From Panax quinquefolius (taxonomy: Eukaryota > Streptophyta > Magnoliopsida > Apiales > Araliaceae), in contig JAINUW010000416.1 in the NCBI GenBank assembly GCA_020205615.1, forward strand, positions 1 to 64,000: 64,000 bases of DNA, in the 5' to 3' direction. Below are positions 23,244 to 34,198 of this stretch, piece by piece. Numbering within the stretch: the first letter of the stretch is position 1; the number at the start of each line of letters is the position of its first letter. The notes under the pieces were generated by a model. That model worked only from the letters and a program-made list of their open reading frames with translations, was not told the DNA's origin and did not search any database. The translations under genes were made by a program, and so were the position numbers.

Positions 23244-24352
23244 ACACCATTGAACTTTTAATTTTCAAATTACCCCATCAAACTAATTACAAAATAATTA
23301 TTTTAAATATTTTTAAAAATAATTATTATTTTAAGTAAAAAATATTAGAAACTTTTTTTTCTTCATAAAATGAGTAGAGTTTCATAAAATATAAATTCAA
23401 AAAAATTAAATTGATTTTAAATTAAATTAATATCTACTTATTTTTTTAACAAAATGACCCATTCTTAATATTAGAATTTTTATTAAAAACTAAAAATAGA
23501 AATTAAAATAAAAAAATAGTAAAAGATAAATAAAAAATTGATTCAATTTTTAAAAAGAAATTAATAATTTTATAAATAAATATTATTTTTAAGAAAAATT
23601 GGAAAATTCTTCATATTTTTCAAAAATGAGTAAATTTTTATAAAATATAGATTCAAAAAAAAATATATTCAAAAAGAAAAATATATTTTTTTAAAATCGA
23701 GAAGATTTCATAAAACTTTAATTTTTTAAATCTATATTTTATGAAACTTTACTCATTTTATGGAAAAAAAATTAAAGTTTCTAATATTTTTCTTGAAAAT
23801 AATAATTACTTTTAAAAATATTTAAAATAATCATTTTTAATTAGTTTAATGAGGTAATCTGAAAAATTAAAAGTTCAATGGTGTAATCAGTAAAACGTGC
23901 CAACTATAGTGGGTAATTCATTAGTTTTGTAGATTAAAAATTAACGTTCGTTTATTTTTTTTAACGGAATAACCCAATTTCAAAATAATAATTAGTTTAG
24001 TGGGGTAATTTAAAAAATTAAAAGTTTAATTGTGTAATTAGTAAAACTTGCTAACTATAGTGGGTATTTCATTAGTTTTACCGATTTCATTGATATTTTT
24101 ATTTTGTAGGTACATGTGATGATTCTTTATTTCGATGACATTTTAAAGTGTTCTTCTTTATCTTTTGTAAATTCTTATAATTTTAATAAATATAATTAGT
24201 TGATAATTTATTTATTTAATTTGTATAAAGGGGCACACTTGAGAAAATTTGCCCTGGGCCTTAGAAAACTCAGGACCGGCTCTGCTCCACATGTATATCC
24301 ACGTGAGTATAATTCTCCCAATTAAATTATATTCTCATCACAACCAAGGACA

Positions 24353-24719
24353 TACCATATCTTGTCAAGAATCTTTTTAGAACTATCATGAATTTTGAAG
24401 CGAACACTTTCAATGCCTTCAATCTTCACTCTCTCTTTATTCATTCGATTAATGTAACCAAAACCTCTAACTTCCTTCAGAGTTTCAAAACAATCCTTAT
24501 CCTAATTGCATATATACATAAAAGCCGCAGAATTCAATACATATCCATCTCCATTATAACTACTCTTAGTCAACAAAACATCACTTTTTCTAGATCTGAT
24601 TCACTAAGAAAAATAGTATCTTCAACTTTTTCTTTCTCCTTCAATTTTTCTTGAAACATCTTTAAACTCTTCATATCCTTCCTTATTGTTCTGTATTGGT
24701 ATTGGATGTGAACATTCTC
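24353..24719 (-). pseudogene. copia gag end and protease relic
   Basis: On the minus strand the frame starts in a zinc knuckle (CYCGENVH, with later Cys/His lost). It passes a Lys/Glu-rich linker (EKLKEKEKVEDT, LSESD). It reaches the protease active-site region, read as VLNSAA instead of the usual Leu-Asp-Ser-Gly, followed by ERVKIEGIESVRFKIHD and IWYV, which are typical of copia protease downstream sequence. Stops and frame changes are present. The relic is cut at 24353 by LTR sequence. Confidence 0.65.
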
Positions 24720-25140
24720 TCCACAATAACGTTAAATGATTTTTACGCCACTCTACTTTACTCAAACTATCAAACGTCTTACTAAATATTTTTTCCTTAC
24801 AGTCAACTCACTAAACTTTAATACGCTTATAAAAATTTGAAATTCCATTTATAGCGTTAAATATTTAACGGAAGAGTGACATGACGCAGTGAAATGTCTG
24901 TTAAAGACGATATGGATCGGGTACAACCCATCCATTACCCATCCACTAACATTGTTAGAATTTGAGCCTAAATTGAAGTGGGTGTCATTAATTATTTGAA
25001 ATGATTCCACATATGAATGTATTATAATACATGAGTAGATTAAATTAAGTATTTGGAAGCACAAATTCATGGAGTAATGAATGAGAAATTAACTCCCAAA
25101 AATCACTCTTGAAAATGATAATAAATACTTGTGGGAATCT

Positions 25141-28003
25141 TGTAACATTCCAGATTTTTTTAAATGTAAATTATAAATATTTATTGATTTATATAAATAT
25201 TTATTGGATGTGTTTATTATTGGATAAATAATTGTTCAATTAGATTGATTTGATTTAGTTAATTATTTAGTTGTTAAATAATTAATATGTGGATTGAGTT
25301 ATGTGATTAAGTGAATTATTTAATAAATTGTTATTAAATAATGTATGACAAATAACTATGTCATAAAGAGTTATTTAAATAAATTAAAGTAGTTTTAATT
25401 TATTATGTCAAACAAGGCTTAAATATATTAAGTCTTTAATTTTAAATTAGTTCGCCAAACAAAGCCCTATGGCTTTTGGATTTTTAAAATTTGTTTTATT
25501 AGTAATATAAATTAAATTAAACAAAATATAAATAATATATAATATATTTGGTAAGCGATATTTTAATAGGTCATTAGTATATATGGCGGTTTAAATACGT
25601 TGGGTTTAGGCGATGCGTTGGCTTTTATTTTAGTTTACGATACTATTGTTTAGCTTAAGCTTCAAGAAAAGTCTGCAGAGAAAGAAAAGAGAAAGGAAAC
25701 GTTGGGGAGTTTGAGAGGAAACTAAGTGCGTGATTGTCCAAAACAAGTTACATTGACAAGTATTTTTTTAAGCAACAAAAGGTATGTGGCTATAACTTTA
25801 ATATATGTAAGTATATATGTTTTACATCATTATGCCTAAGTCTCGTGTTCTTCACTTATGTATAAAGTTTTTTACAAAATTGTATTTAACCATGTTTTAG
25901 AATTGGTTATGATGTTACATGTATTTGTAAAGATAATTGTTATAACTAGCATATATATATTTTTATTTATATGATTTGTATGCTAATTACGATCAAAAGA
26001 AAGAAAAGAGCTTTTACAAAGAAAAACATATGAGTATGAACATGTTTTGTAGGATAACAAAATTAGTAATTGATTGTATTCTAATTGTAAAATTGAAGTG
26101 TGATTATGTTAATTGGGTATGAAATAATGAGAGAACTTAGTTAAAAAGGAATCAATAGGGTTTATAATTTTGGTTACAAAGTGTTCATCGTGTCGAGAAT
26201 ATAAACAATGGAGTTTTGGGTTTTAAAACAATACTTTTAAGGATTTAACTTCTCTCAAATAGTTGTTTAAATTGTGCTAAGTTAATATATGTATGCTTGG
26301 TGAGGTTATGTGTAAATTACATCAATTATATGTATGTAATTAGTTGATAGAATTTCTTAAACAGATCAAAAATGGTCTTCGTGCTCGGTTCTGTTAGTTT
26401 TTGGCGCCCCAGCGCCAAAATTCGCGCCCCGGCGTCAAAATTCGTGCCCCAAGCTTAAGAAGTTCCTTGGCGCCAATGTCATATCTTGGCAAGGCACCAC
26501 CTGTATGACTTAGTTCTCGTCTTTGCGTGCGCTTGGGACGTAAGTCTGAGTCGGACAGTTTTGGTCTCCTGTAGTAAAATGGCCATAACTTTCTCATACG
26601 AACTCCGATTGAGTTGATTCAAGATGATCCGGAATGAGGACGAGTAGACCTACAACTTTCATGCTTTATATTTTTTAATTTGAGGTCTGTAAGAGTAGTT
26701 AAAATGGTCATCTTTAGGACTGTTGTGTTTTTGGGGGCAATCAGAGGGCGTCGGGCATGCACATATGCATGTGTAGTGCTCCTGACGATAAAAGATGATG
26801 TCCTAAGTTATAAAACATGTATGTTAGTAAATATAATGATGCTTAACATTAATAAATAATATATTAGATAAGTTATAGAAGCATAGTAAGCATACACAAG
26901 AGAGGCAAATCCAAGGCGTGTAATGAATGAGCGTCAAAGCGCGTGCCAAGTGTTAATAAACTTAAAAAGTGTTTCAATTCAATTGAAATGAATATTATAG
27001 GATACGAAATGGGTTTAATATAAAACCAATAAGTAATCCTAGCAAGACTTAAGCACTTGAATGAATTTCGAGTTTGACTAAGAAGAATTATATTGAGTCA
27101 TAAGTCGAAAAGTTAGCACAATCTAATTGAACATTGTGTGCTAATTAATAGGAAAGATTATGAGATATGGAGTAGAGTTTACATTACAATTGCTATGTGT
27201 TGTTATGTGACAAATAGTTGATGTGTATGATTATATAATTGTGTAGGGCACGTGAAGTGCAGATAATTGTAAGTTGTTAAGCTATTATTGGTAAACAACG
27301 ATCAAGGCAAGTCTTTCGGTTCCTATTTTCTACGTGGACTTGATGAACTGTTTTAAATTGTATGATATGTTATACATGTTGAAATCATGAAATGTTAAAG
27401 TCAATTTATGACTGCATTATTTTGGTTAAATAAGGAGTATTGAGTAAGGAACTCAATCTTTATATTTGCTATGTGAATTAAAAGCATGTATGCCATGTTA
27501 CTTTAATGAGATGTATATCAAGCATGTTATTATGTGCTATGTGATGCATGAAAACTGTTAGACTTTGCTGGGCTGTCGAGCTCACTCTTGCAAATAACCA
27601 CTTTTGCAGGTTAAGGAATTAAGGTAAGGATATGTGCTAAGTGAGTTATAGAGATCTATATTCACGAAGGTTACTTATGTTTTGTGAGAAATATATGTAA
27701 GATTTTGAATGTAACATATTGTTGAAATGTAAGTTGAGTTATCCAGTGTATATGGATATCTATTTATGATGTAAGACTTTGTATAGTCATTTTGTTGTAA
27801 CGATTCATGATATAAATTTGAATCGAAGAGATGTAATGTAAAGGTTACGATTTAGGGCAAGACAGAAGGAAATGTATAAAAGTTTTAATTATTCCGCAAT
27901 TTTAGTGATTTTAATATCGAATAATGATGTAAAATTAGAGATTTAATGTATGGTTAACGACCGAAGTTGAGATTTAAATTGTATGGATTTTGGGGTCGTT
28001 ACA
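25141..28003 (+). mobile_element. solo LTR M, a divergent gypsy family (2863 bp), TSD AATCT
   Basis: The tips are TGTAACATTCC and GGGGTCGTTACA, flanked by a perfect AATCT duplication (25136-25140 and 28004-28008). There is no interior. It differs in sequence from the N family but has the same plan. A good 5' splice site AAAAG|GTATGT is at 25782. The box CTGGGCTGTCGAGCTCACTC lies at about 27568-27588, and a 3' splice site TTTTGCAG ends at 27609. A GC-rich 20-bp direct repeat (GCGCCCC(A/G)GCG) lies at 26403-26450. I see no clear TATA box. Confidence 0.9.
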
Positions 28004-28978
28004 AATCTAAGTCCCATATCGATTAAGAACTAAAATTTTAATGGGTTTATATACAATAAAGTTGCTATTGGGTTTGAGCCCTAAGGGGCACCCTACTTTT
28101 GTGGAAGGGAGAGTACCTAGTCAAGGCTTGGTTTGAACCAACAGGCGTGCCGTCGTCGACGGGCCTAGCTCTGGTGTAAGACCCTGAATTATATGAAATG
28201 AAAGTATCCAATTTTCTTATAATTATTATTCTATTTAATAAATGGTTAAATTGATAAAAGGTTAAAGTTAAGGGTGATATTTGAAAATTTTTCAAAGTAA
28301 GCAAGTTGATATAAAATATTTGTTGTGTCGGGGAATATTCGATTGGTCGGGAAATATTCGTTTTAACAAGGAATATTCGTACGACGACACAATTTTTGGT
28401 GGACCCCACAACGGAAGTATTATCGTAGATAGAAAATGACATAAATATCTTTTTATAAAAATAACTGCGAAAATTTTACCGTTAAACTGTTGAACTACCC
28501 GGAGGTAAAAGTACAGTAATACGCGTGGTTACATTGTAGCACACGATATTGATTATTGATGCTTACATAAGAAGCCACTTAGTTTACTCAATTATTGCTA
28601 CAGTAATTGTTGCATAGTATCTCACATTATTTGATTCAATTATTGTCACAGTATCATATGCATAATATTTTATATTATTAAATCAATAATTGAGACAACA
28701 AAGTTATTCATATTATTATTTGTAATATTGACGATGTCCGGAAAGTTCGTCGAGGAGATGTTTGGTCACCTAATCATGCTAATAATAGGGAGAAATCCTT
28801 ATCGGAAAGCCCCTCTTTCCGAGAATGATCCGTTGTTAAATATTGTGAGTTATAATATTAATGATGAATAATTGTTGAAGTATTAAGAATGTGTTTATTT
28901 AAGATAAGTGAATTACAAAATTTAGAGGGAAATAATGCAAACTTAGAAAACTTTAGGGGTACTAAAGTGTAATAAGTT

Positions 28979-29250
28979 AAATCAATCTGGACCATTGGTG
29001 GTGGTTTTAAAAGTAAATCAATCTGGACCGTCGATGGTGGTTTTAATTGTAAATCAATCTGGACCGTCGGTGGTGGTTTTAATAGTAAATCAATCTGGAC
29101 CGTCGGTAGTGGTTTTAAAAGTAAATCAATCTGGATCGTCCGTGGTGGTTTTAAAAGTAAATCAATCTGGATCGTCAGTTGTGGTTTTAATAGTAATCAA
29201 TCTGGACCGTCCGTTCTAATAGTAAATCAATCTGGACCGTTCGTGAATTA
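28979..29250 (+). repeat. 36-bp U3 minisatellite, about 8 copies (5' LTR of N)
   Basis: Each unit has AAATCAATCTGGACCGT(C/T) followed by a variable GGTGGTGGTTTTAA(T/A)AGT part. The array ends about 25 bases before the TATA box, the position expected of enhancer-like repeats. The 3' LTR has about 7 copies. Confidence 0.95.
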
Positions 29251-29272
29251 GTTACTATTTAGTCATTTCTCT

Positions 29273-29280
29273 TATAAATA
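29273..29280 (+). promoter_or_regulatory. TATA box in the 5' LTR of N
   Basis: TATAAATA followed by GAAGC. The same box and context recur at 36712, 53420, 57216 and 62775, and on the minus strand at 11747, 43492 and 49261. Transcription presumably starts about 30 bases downstream. Confidence 0.8.
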
Positions 29281-29396
29281 GAAGCTTAATTCTTCTTTCA
29301 TTCTCACCAATTCACTGAGAATCACTAGAGAAACTATCTAGAGCAAGAAGAAGAGTATGCTGCTACTTCACTATTATAGTAGAGTCTTCTACTAAG

Positions 29397-30623
29397 GTAA
29401 GGGGTATTATTTCTTTCGTATTCATAAGGAATACTATTTTTTTCGTATTCATCCTTTAATATGTCAGAATAACCTGTCTATGCGGATTACGTACCGTATG
29501 ACAGGTGAAAATCCATTTGCAGTTTCGTATGTTATTTCTTTTCATATTCTTAAATCTAAACTTACTATGGTAAGTATTGCTTCTATAATCCTTGAAATTA
29601 GTAGAATGTCCTTGAGTTTTGCGTTTCATCCAGTATTGTTTCGTTGGAATATTGATCTGAACTTTCTTATTAAATATCAATATTTTCACCAGGGTACTAT
29701 TCACAGGTTATTATTCACCCGGTTACTATTCACTAAAATATTATTCACTCGGGTATTCAGGGTACTTTTCATGCCGGCATACTATTCACGGGTTACTATT
29801 CACCCAATTACTATTCACTCAAATATTATTCACTCGGGTATTCGGGGCACTTTTCAGGCTGGGGTACTATTCACGGGGTACTATTCCTGAAGTACTATTC
29901 ACGGGGTACTATTCACCAAAAAATTTATTTCTTTTCTGTCCAAATTATTTTTGATACATGGATATTATTCTTGAATTTTACTCCATAAAGAAGTATCATG
30001 TTGACAATTTGGACATTATTGAATTATGGATAAATTAAATTATAAATCTTTAAAATTTATCTTGTGCTTTATTTTAATTGAATTCTTATATCATTGTCAT
30101 CATCCTCATGCTTATATTGTGATGAAAGTCATCTTTGGCTTACGTGCATAGATGGACTGTTGATTGGTATGATTATGACCAGGGATCATTCGGTATAATC
30201 ATGACCCGTAATGTTACAAATGATGTGGTAAAAATCCTCATTGGCCTATAGTGCATTGATGGACAATTGTTGGTGTGATTATGACCAGGGATTATTCGGT
30301 ATAATCATGACCATTGATGATTACATGAATATCCTTGGCTCGTAGTACAGGGATGATTCGATTATGTGGTTTATTTATTAAGCTGAGTCTCAACGATAAA
30401 GTTGATGAAAACCTTTTTAAATCATAGAAGATAGTAGATATCACGCTCTACTTGACTCTTTTAATGGATTGCTTGTTTCGCTGCAGTAAAACTTGTTGTC
30501 TATTATATCCTATCAGTTTAATATTGTTGAAGGCTAACAATAACTTATTCTGCATTATCTTAGTCATAATATTTCTTACTGGGCTAGTTGAGCTCACCCT
30601 TTTGCTTTTATTATTCTCTTCGT
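29397..30623 (+). other. predicted intron within the 5' LTR leader of N
   Basis: The 5' end ACTAAG|GTAAGG is a strong plant donor. The 3' end is after the CTGGGCT..GAGCTCACCC box and a T-rich stretch. In the sister LTR (36851-37994) it reads TTCTCTTCAG|GAAATG, while here the CAG is written CGTG. Equivalent donor and acceptor pairs occur in LTRs A, B, D, E, F, M and the solo LTR at 10144. Confidence 0.6.
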
Positions 30624-30875
30624 GAAATGAGGACATAGCCGGGACTAGTCGTGGAACGGAGTGATGGTCTGAGATGGTTATTTTAGTAATCCTCACTATT
30701 TAGTGTGATAATAAATATAATGAGGATTGAATTTGAGTTTGGATATTGTCTATGAGATAATATTCGTGTAAAAACTCTCAGCTCTTGTTGTATAATTAAG
30801 TTTGTATTTGTATTCTGTACCATGTATTTGACGACCCAAGATGGGTGATGTATACCTATTTTGGGGGCGTCACTA

Positions 30876-30889
30876 TTGGTATCAAAGCT
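30876..30889 (+). promoter_or_regulatory. primer binding site (element N)
   Basis: TTGGTATCAAAGCTT lies two bases after the LTR. It matches the initiator-Met tRNA PBS core TGGTATCAGAGC with one change. Confidence 0.8.
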
Positions 30890-31061
30890 TAGGGATATGA
30901 TTCCTGGCTGAGATGTGAGATAAGAACTAGGAGGGGAGAGACAGGGAATTCCTTCGCTAGTATGACCTACCTAAGTTTATTTGGTATTTAATTGGTCGGT
31001 CAGAGTATAGGGATAATATGTGACATTTCAATTAACCCTTGTTTTGTGGCAGTGTTTGAAA

Positions 31062-32201
31062 ATGGCATCTGAAAATGTTGAGATCAACAATGAAGCACAT
31101 GAGACCGTTGAGTCACCAACGATCAATACCCAGGATAATGTGCAATAGGAAGACAAAAATCCTCAGATAAACAACAATACCGATCAAATGATGAACGATG
31201 GGATGTTCAGAGGCTTTATGCAATTCATGCAACATCAGGCGAGAGCGGCTCGTGTTCAAAATGTAGGTGGAAACACTGGAAACTCACAGATGGTCACCGC
31301 TAAGCAATTCAAGGAGCTGGGACCATCAGAGTTTTGGGGAAAGCCAGAACCACTTAAGGTGGAGATTTGGATAAAGTAGATCACAAAGATATTCGAAGTC
31401 TTGGGATGCTCTGATGAGCAAAAGGTTCCCTTTACCACCTTCATATTGAGAGGAGAGGCAGACATCGGTGGGAATCAAGAAAGCATCACTCGGCTGCAGA
31501 CTCAAAATGTCTTGGGAGAAGTTCCAAGAGCTATTCAACGACAAGTACTTTCCTGAAAGTATTCGTCACATGAAAGAGGTGGAGTTCATCAAGCTAGAGC
31601 AAAATAATACGACCGTGTCACAAGACGGGCTAAGTTTCTTTGAGTTGTCCCGGCCATGCCCCACTTGCTTGATAATGAGAAGAGAATGACGCGGATGTTT
31701 CTAAGAGGTTTGAAACCCGATATACGTCAATACCTAATTTTTCACAAACTATGTTTGTATTCAGATGTTGTAAATAGGGCTCCTCAGTTATTGGAGCGCG
31801 ATAATGAGTCAACCCAACCAAGAGAGAGCAACCGGCAAGTCGATAATACCAATGGTAGCAGTCATAGAAGCAGTGACAACAAACGTGGAGGGAATCAACA
31901 TGCCAGAAATGGTAACCACTTCGGTGGTAATCATGGCCAAGATAATAGAAGTGGAAATTTCAAGAAGAGGAGATTCAATAATGATGGAAAGACGTCAGCA
32001 CCAGCACCTGTTGTTAAGGAAGGAGAACGATCACTGGTTGTATATTACAAATGCGGAGGGGAGGGACACATCAGTCCAAACTATACGCAGCAGTCCAAAG
32101 CATGTTACAATTGTGGAAGAGAAGGTCACCTAGCCCAATTTTGTCGTGCACCAAAGTCAAGTCCAGCTGGGATGGAGGCATCAAAGGTCATCCCTGCATA
32201 A
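31062..32201 (+). pseudogene. gag (element N), broken
   Basis: This is the structural Gag polyprotein of a Ty3/gypsy element, which would form the particle and bind RNA. An ATG at 31062 (MASENVEIN...) opens the frame, 188 bases after the LTR. In-frame stops follow at 31146-31148 and 31377-31379. At the second, element H still has CAA (Gln), so this is probably CAG to TAG. Frame changes occur near 31450 and 31640. The Retrotrans_gag core (WEKFQELFNDKYFPESIRH) lies at about 31508-31570. A basic Asn/Gly/Arg linker is at about 31800-32000. Of the two CCHC knuckles, the first (about 32046-32085) has lost Cys at its first and last positions (both Tyr). The second (CYNCGREGHLAQFC, 32101-32142) is intact. 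Confidence 0.9.
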
Positions 32202-32205
32202 GACA

Positions 32206-32790
32206 AAACCGGTAGTTCAAGGGAGAGCGTTTGTCGTAACCTCCCAAAAAGAGAGGAATCTGAACGAGGTGATCACGGGTAAGCTAATCATAAACTCTTG
32301 GGAATCTTATACCTTATTTGATACCGGTTCTACCCATTCTTTTATTTCTCCTACTTGCGCTCAACGTTTAAATTTGACTCCGGAGAAATTAGACTTTGAC
32401 TTATCGGTTGAAACTCCGTTGGGAGAAACTTTTATTACATCCACTGTTTATAAGTCTTATTTGATTCAAATCGGTAACCGCACGTTACCTGTCGATCTTA
32501 TTTCCTTAAAAATACTTGCGTTTGATGTGATTTTAGGGATTGATTGGTTAACTACTCATCATGCAAAAATTGATTATTTTCGTAAGGTTGTTAGCTTTCA
32601 TATTCCTAACCAACCTATTATGAGAATTCAAGCGACCAAACCACTAAAGTCAATCACTGTCATATCAAGCCATAAAGCTATTCGTTTATTAACAAATGGA
32701 TGTCAAGCTTTCTTAGCCCATGTCACAGATTTAAACAAAAATACGTCAGATTTGAATGATATTTCCATTGTTAATAAATTTCCGACGACG
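32206..32790 (+). pseudogene. aspartic protease (element N)
   Basis: This is an RVP_2-type protease that would cleave Gag-Pol. The active site LFDTGSTHSFIS (about 32317-32352) is intact, and ILGIDWLTTHHAKIDYF (about 32530-32580) closes the domain. The frame is open through this part, continuous from within the end of gag (32146) to 32916. At about 32790 a one-base change shifts it out of frame with RT: the conserved linker FPDVFxxELP is readable only across two frames. It is the best preserved part together with RT. Confidence 0.88.
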
Positions 32791-33551
32791 TATTCCTCAA
32801 GAACTTCCGGCCTACCCCAGAGCGTGAAATTGAATTTTGTATCGACCTTGAAACCCGTGACAAAACCCATTTCAAAGCCCCATATCGAATGGCTCCTATT
32901 GAACTTCAGGAGTTAAAGACCCAACTACATGAATTGTTAGACATCGGTTTTATTCGTTCTAGTACGTCTCCTTGGGGTGCTCCTGTTCTATTCATAAAGA
33001 AGAAAGATGGGAGTGTGCGACTTTGTATTGATTATCGGGAGTTGAATCATGTCACCATAAAAAATAGGTACCTGTTGCCTCGCATTGATGACCTATTTGA
33101 CCAATTGCAAGGCGCCAAATTCTTTTCAAAGATTGATCTTCGTTCCGGATATCATCAGTTAAAGATTAAAACTGATGATATTCCAAAGACTACTTTCAAA
33201 ACTCGGTACGGGCATTATGAATTCCTAGTCATGTCTTTTGGATTGACTAATGCTCCTGCTGCCTTCATGGATATGATGAACCGAGTATTCAAGGAATATT
33301 TAGATCATTTTGTGGTTGTCTTTATTGATGACATTCTCATTTACTCCAAAAGTTGTGAAGATCATGAGCAACACTTGAGGCTGATACTAAAAAAGATTCG
33401 TGAGAATAAATTATATGCCAAGTTGAAGAAATGCGAGTTCTGGCTTGAGGAAGTAGCATTCCTTGGGCACGTGATATCAAAACATGGAATATCTATTGAC
33501 CTGGCAAAGATTGAAGCAATTCAAAGTCGGGAGCAACCTAAAGTCAAGTGA
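32791..33551 (+). pseudogene. reverse transcriptase (element N)
   Basis: The RT would copy element RNA into cDNA in the cytoplasmic particle. From 32889 one open frame of 220 codons covers fingers and palm. [20 protein letters not shown] and [11 protein letters not shown] come first, then [12 protein letters not shown] with the first catalytic Asp, then [26 protein letters not shown], with the Asp pair, is at about 33314-33350, followed by LGHVISKHG. No catalytic residue is lost. It is frame-separated from protease upstream (about 32790) and from RNase H downstream (stop at 33549-33551). Confidence 0.92.
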
Positions 33552-34138
33552 TCAAGCACGTAGCTTTTTCGGGCTTACCTGGTTATTATCGGAGATTCAT
33601 GGAAGGATTTTCTCGAATCGCTACTCCATTAACTCAGCTGACTCAAAAAGATACAAAATTCAGTTGGAGCGAGGAATGTGAGAAGAGTTTTCAAGAACTC
33701 AAGAGGAGGCTAATTTCAGCACCTGTTCTGATAATACCATCTGGTTCGGAGGGATTTGTCATCTACAGCGATGCTTCAGGTAGAGGGTTAGGATGTGTCC
33801 TCATGCAACATGGGAAAGGCATAGCCTATGCCTCACGATAACTCAAAGAATACGAGAGGAATTATCCTACTCATGATCTAGAGTTTGCAGCTGTCGTTTT
33901 CGCACTAAAGATTTGGAGGCATTACCTGTATGGAGAGAAAGTGGAGATCTATACGGATCATAAAAGCCTCAAATATTTCTTCACCCAAAAGGAACTCAAC
34001 ATGCGGCAACGATGTTGGCTTGAGTTGTTGAAAGATTATGATCATACAATTCAATACCATCCTGGAAAAGCTAACGTGGTAGCTGACGCATTGAGTAGAA
34101 GATCATATGCGGGTACGAGTGCGATATTGTCAACGTAA
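33552..34138 (+). pseudogene. RNase H (element N)
   Basis: After a frame change near 33545 the connection domain GLPGYYRRFMEGFSRIATPL leads into RNase [19 protein letters not shown] (about 33757-33810) carries the first Asp. [14 protein letters not shown] (about 33871-33912) carries the Glu. [13 protein letters not shown] (about 33941-33980) carries the second Asp, and ADALSRR (about 34082-34102) ends the domain. A stop at 33839-33841 (TAA) replaces a CAA that is present in element H. The frame ends at 34136-34138. Confidence 0.88.
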
Positions 34139-34198
34139 AGGCCCATTTTGTATGACTTGCAAAGGATGGAGATATAGATAAAGACTCCAGGGACCCAC

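Larger units (their letters stand above)
13928..24082. mobile_element. foldback MULE (long-TIR Mutator-like), with nested LTR element
   Basis: A perfect 10-bp target duplication GATTTCATTG (13918-13927 and 24083-24092) flanks ends that begin GGCAAAACTAAAGAAATA and, complemented from the right, GGTAAAACTAATGAAATA. The complementary arms run on for several hundred bases: 13928-14130 plus 23249 to about 23450 pair with about 23700-24082. The element is therefore almost a complete palindrome of about 1.04 kb. There is no transposase. The inserted LTR element 14131-23243 splits the left arm. Confidence 0.85.
13676..24284. mobile_element. non-autonomous hAT element, with nested insertions
   Basis: The ends are inverted CAGAGCCGGYCCTG repeats: CAGAGCCGGCCCTG at 13676 and its complement ending at 24284. 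They are flanked by an 8-bp target duplication with one mismatch (CCCCACAT at 13668-13675, CTCCACAT at 24285-24292). Eight bp and CAG ends are typical of hAT. Without the nested MULE the element is only about 440 bp, so it is a MITE-sized derivative with no transposase. The left subterminal part has a self-complementary GGGCAA..CCCAGGGCCC stretch and a G10 run near 13730. Confidence 0.85.
13089..24342 (-). repeat. copia LTR, split by the hAT insertion
   Basis: LTR sequence occupies 13089-13675 and 24293-24342, about 640 bp once the hAT is removed. The tips are TGTTGAGAAT at 13089 and an imperfect complement ATTCTCATCACA at 24342. A TATTTATA box (minus TATAAATA) lies at 13353-13360. Confidence 0.75.
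28175..30874 (+). repeat. 5' LTR of element N (2700 bp)
   Basis: It starts TGTAAGACCC and ends GGGGGCGTCACT, where the canonical final A has become T. In order it holds a U3 with a 36-bp minisatellite (28979-29250), a TATAAATA box (29273-29280), a short leader exon to 29396, an intron starting GTAAGG at 29397, ACTATTCAC arrays (29695-29915) and ATGATTAT/ATAATCAT hairpins (30160-30320). The CTGGGCTAGTTGAGCTCACCC box follows at 30579-30599. The 3' splice site is altered here (TTCGTGAAATG, near 30620) compared with TTCAGGAAATG in the 3' LTR. Confidence 0.95.

Noticed and set aside
24388..24654. 88-residue plus-strand frame
   Set aside because: It lies opposite the copia protease relic, whose minus-strand similarity is the better explanation.
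28065..28442. 125-residue minus-strand frame
   Set aside because: It crosses the border between LTR K and the 5' LTR of element N, so it cannot be an old gene, and it has no recognisable motif.
31256..31544. Minus-strand frames opposite gag (also 34255-34449)
   Set aside because: They are shadows of the gag and integrase coding strand with no support of their own.
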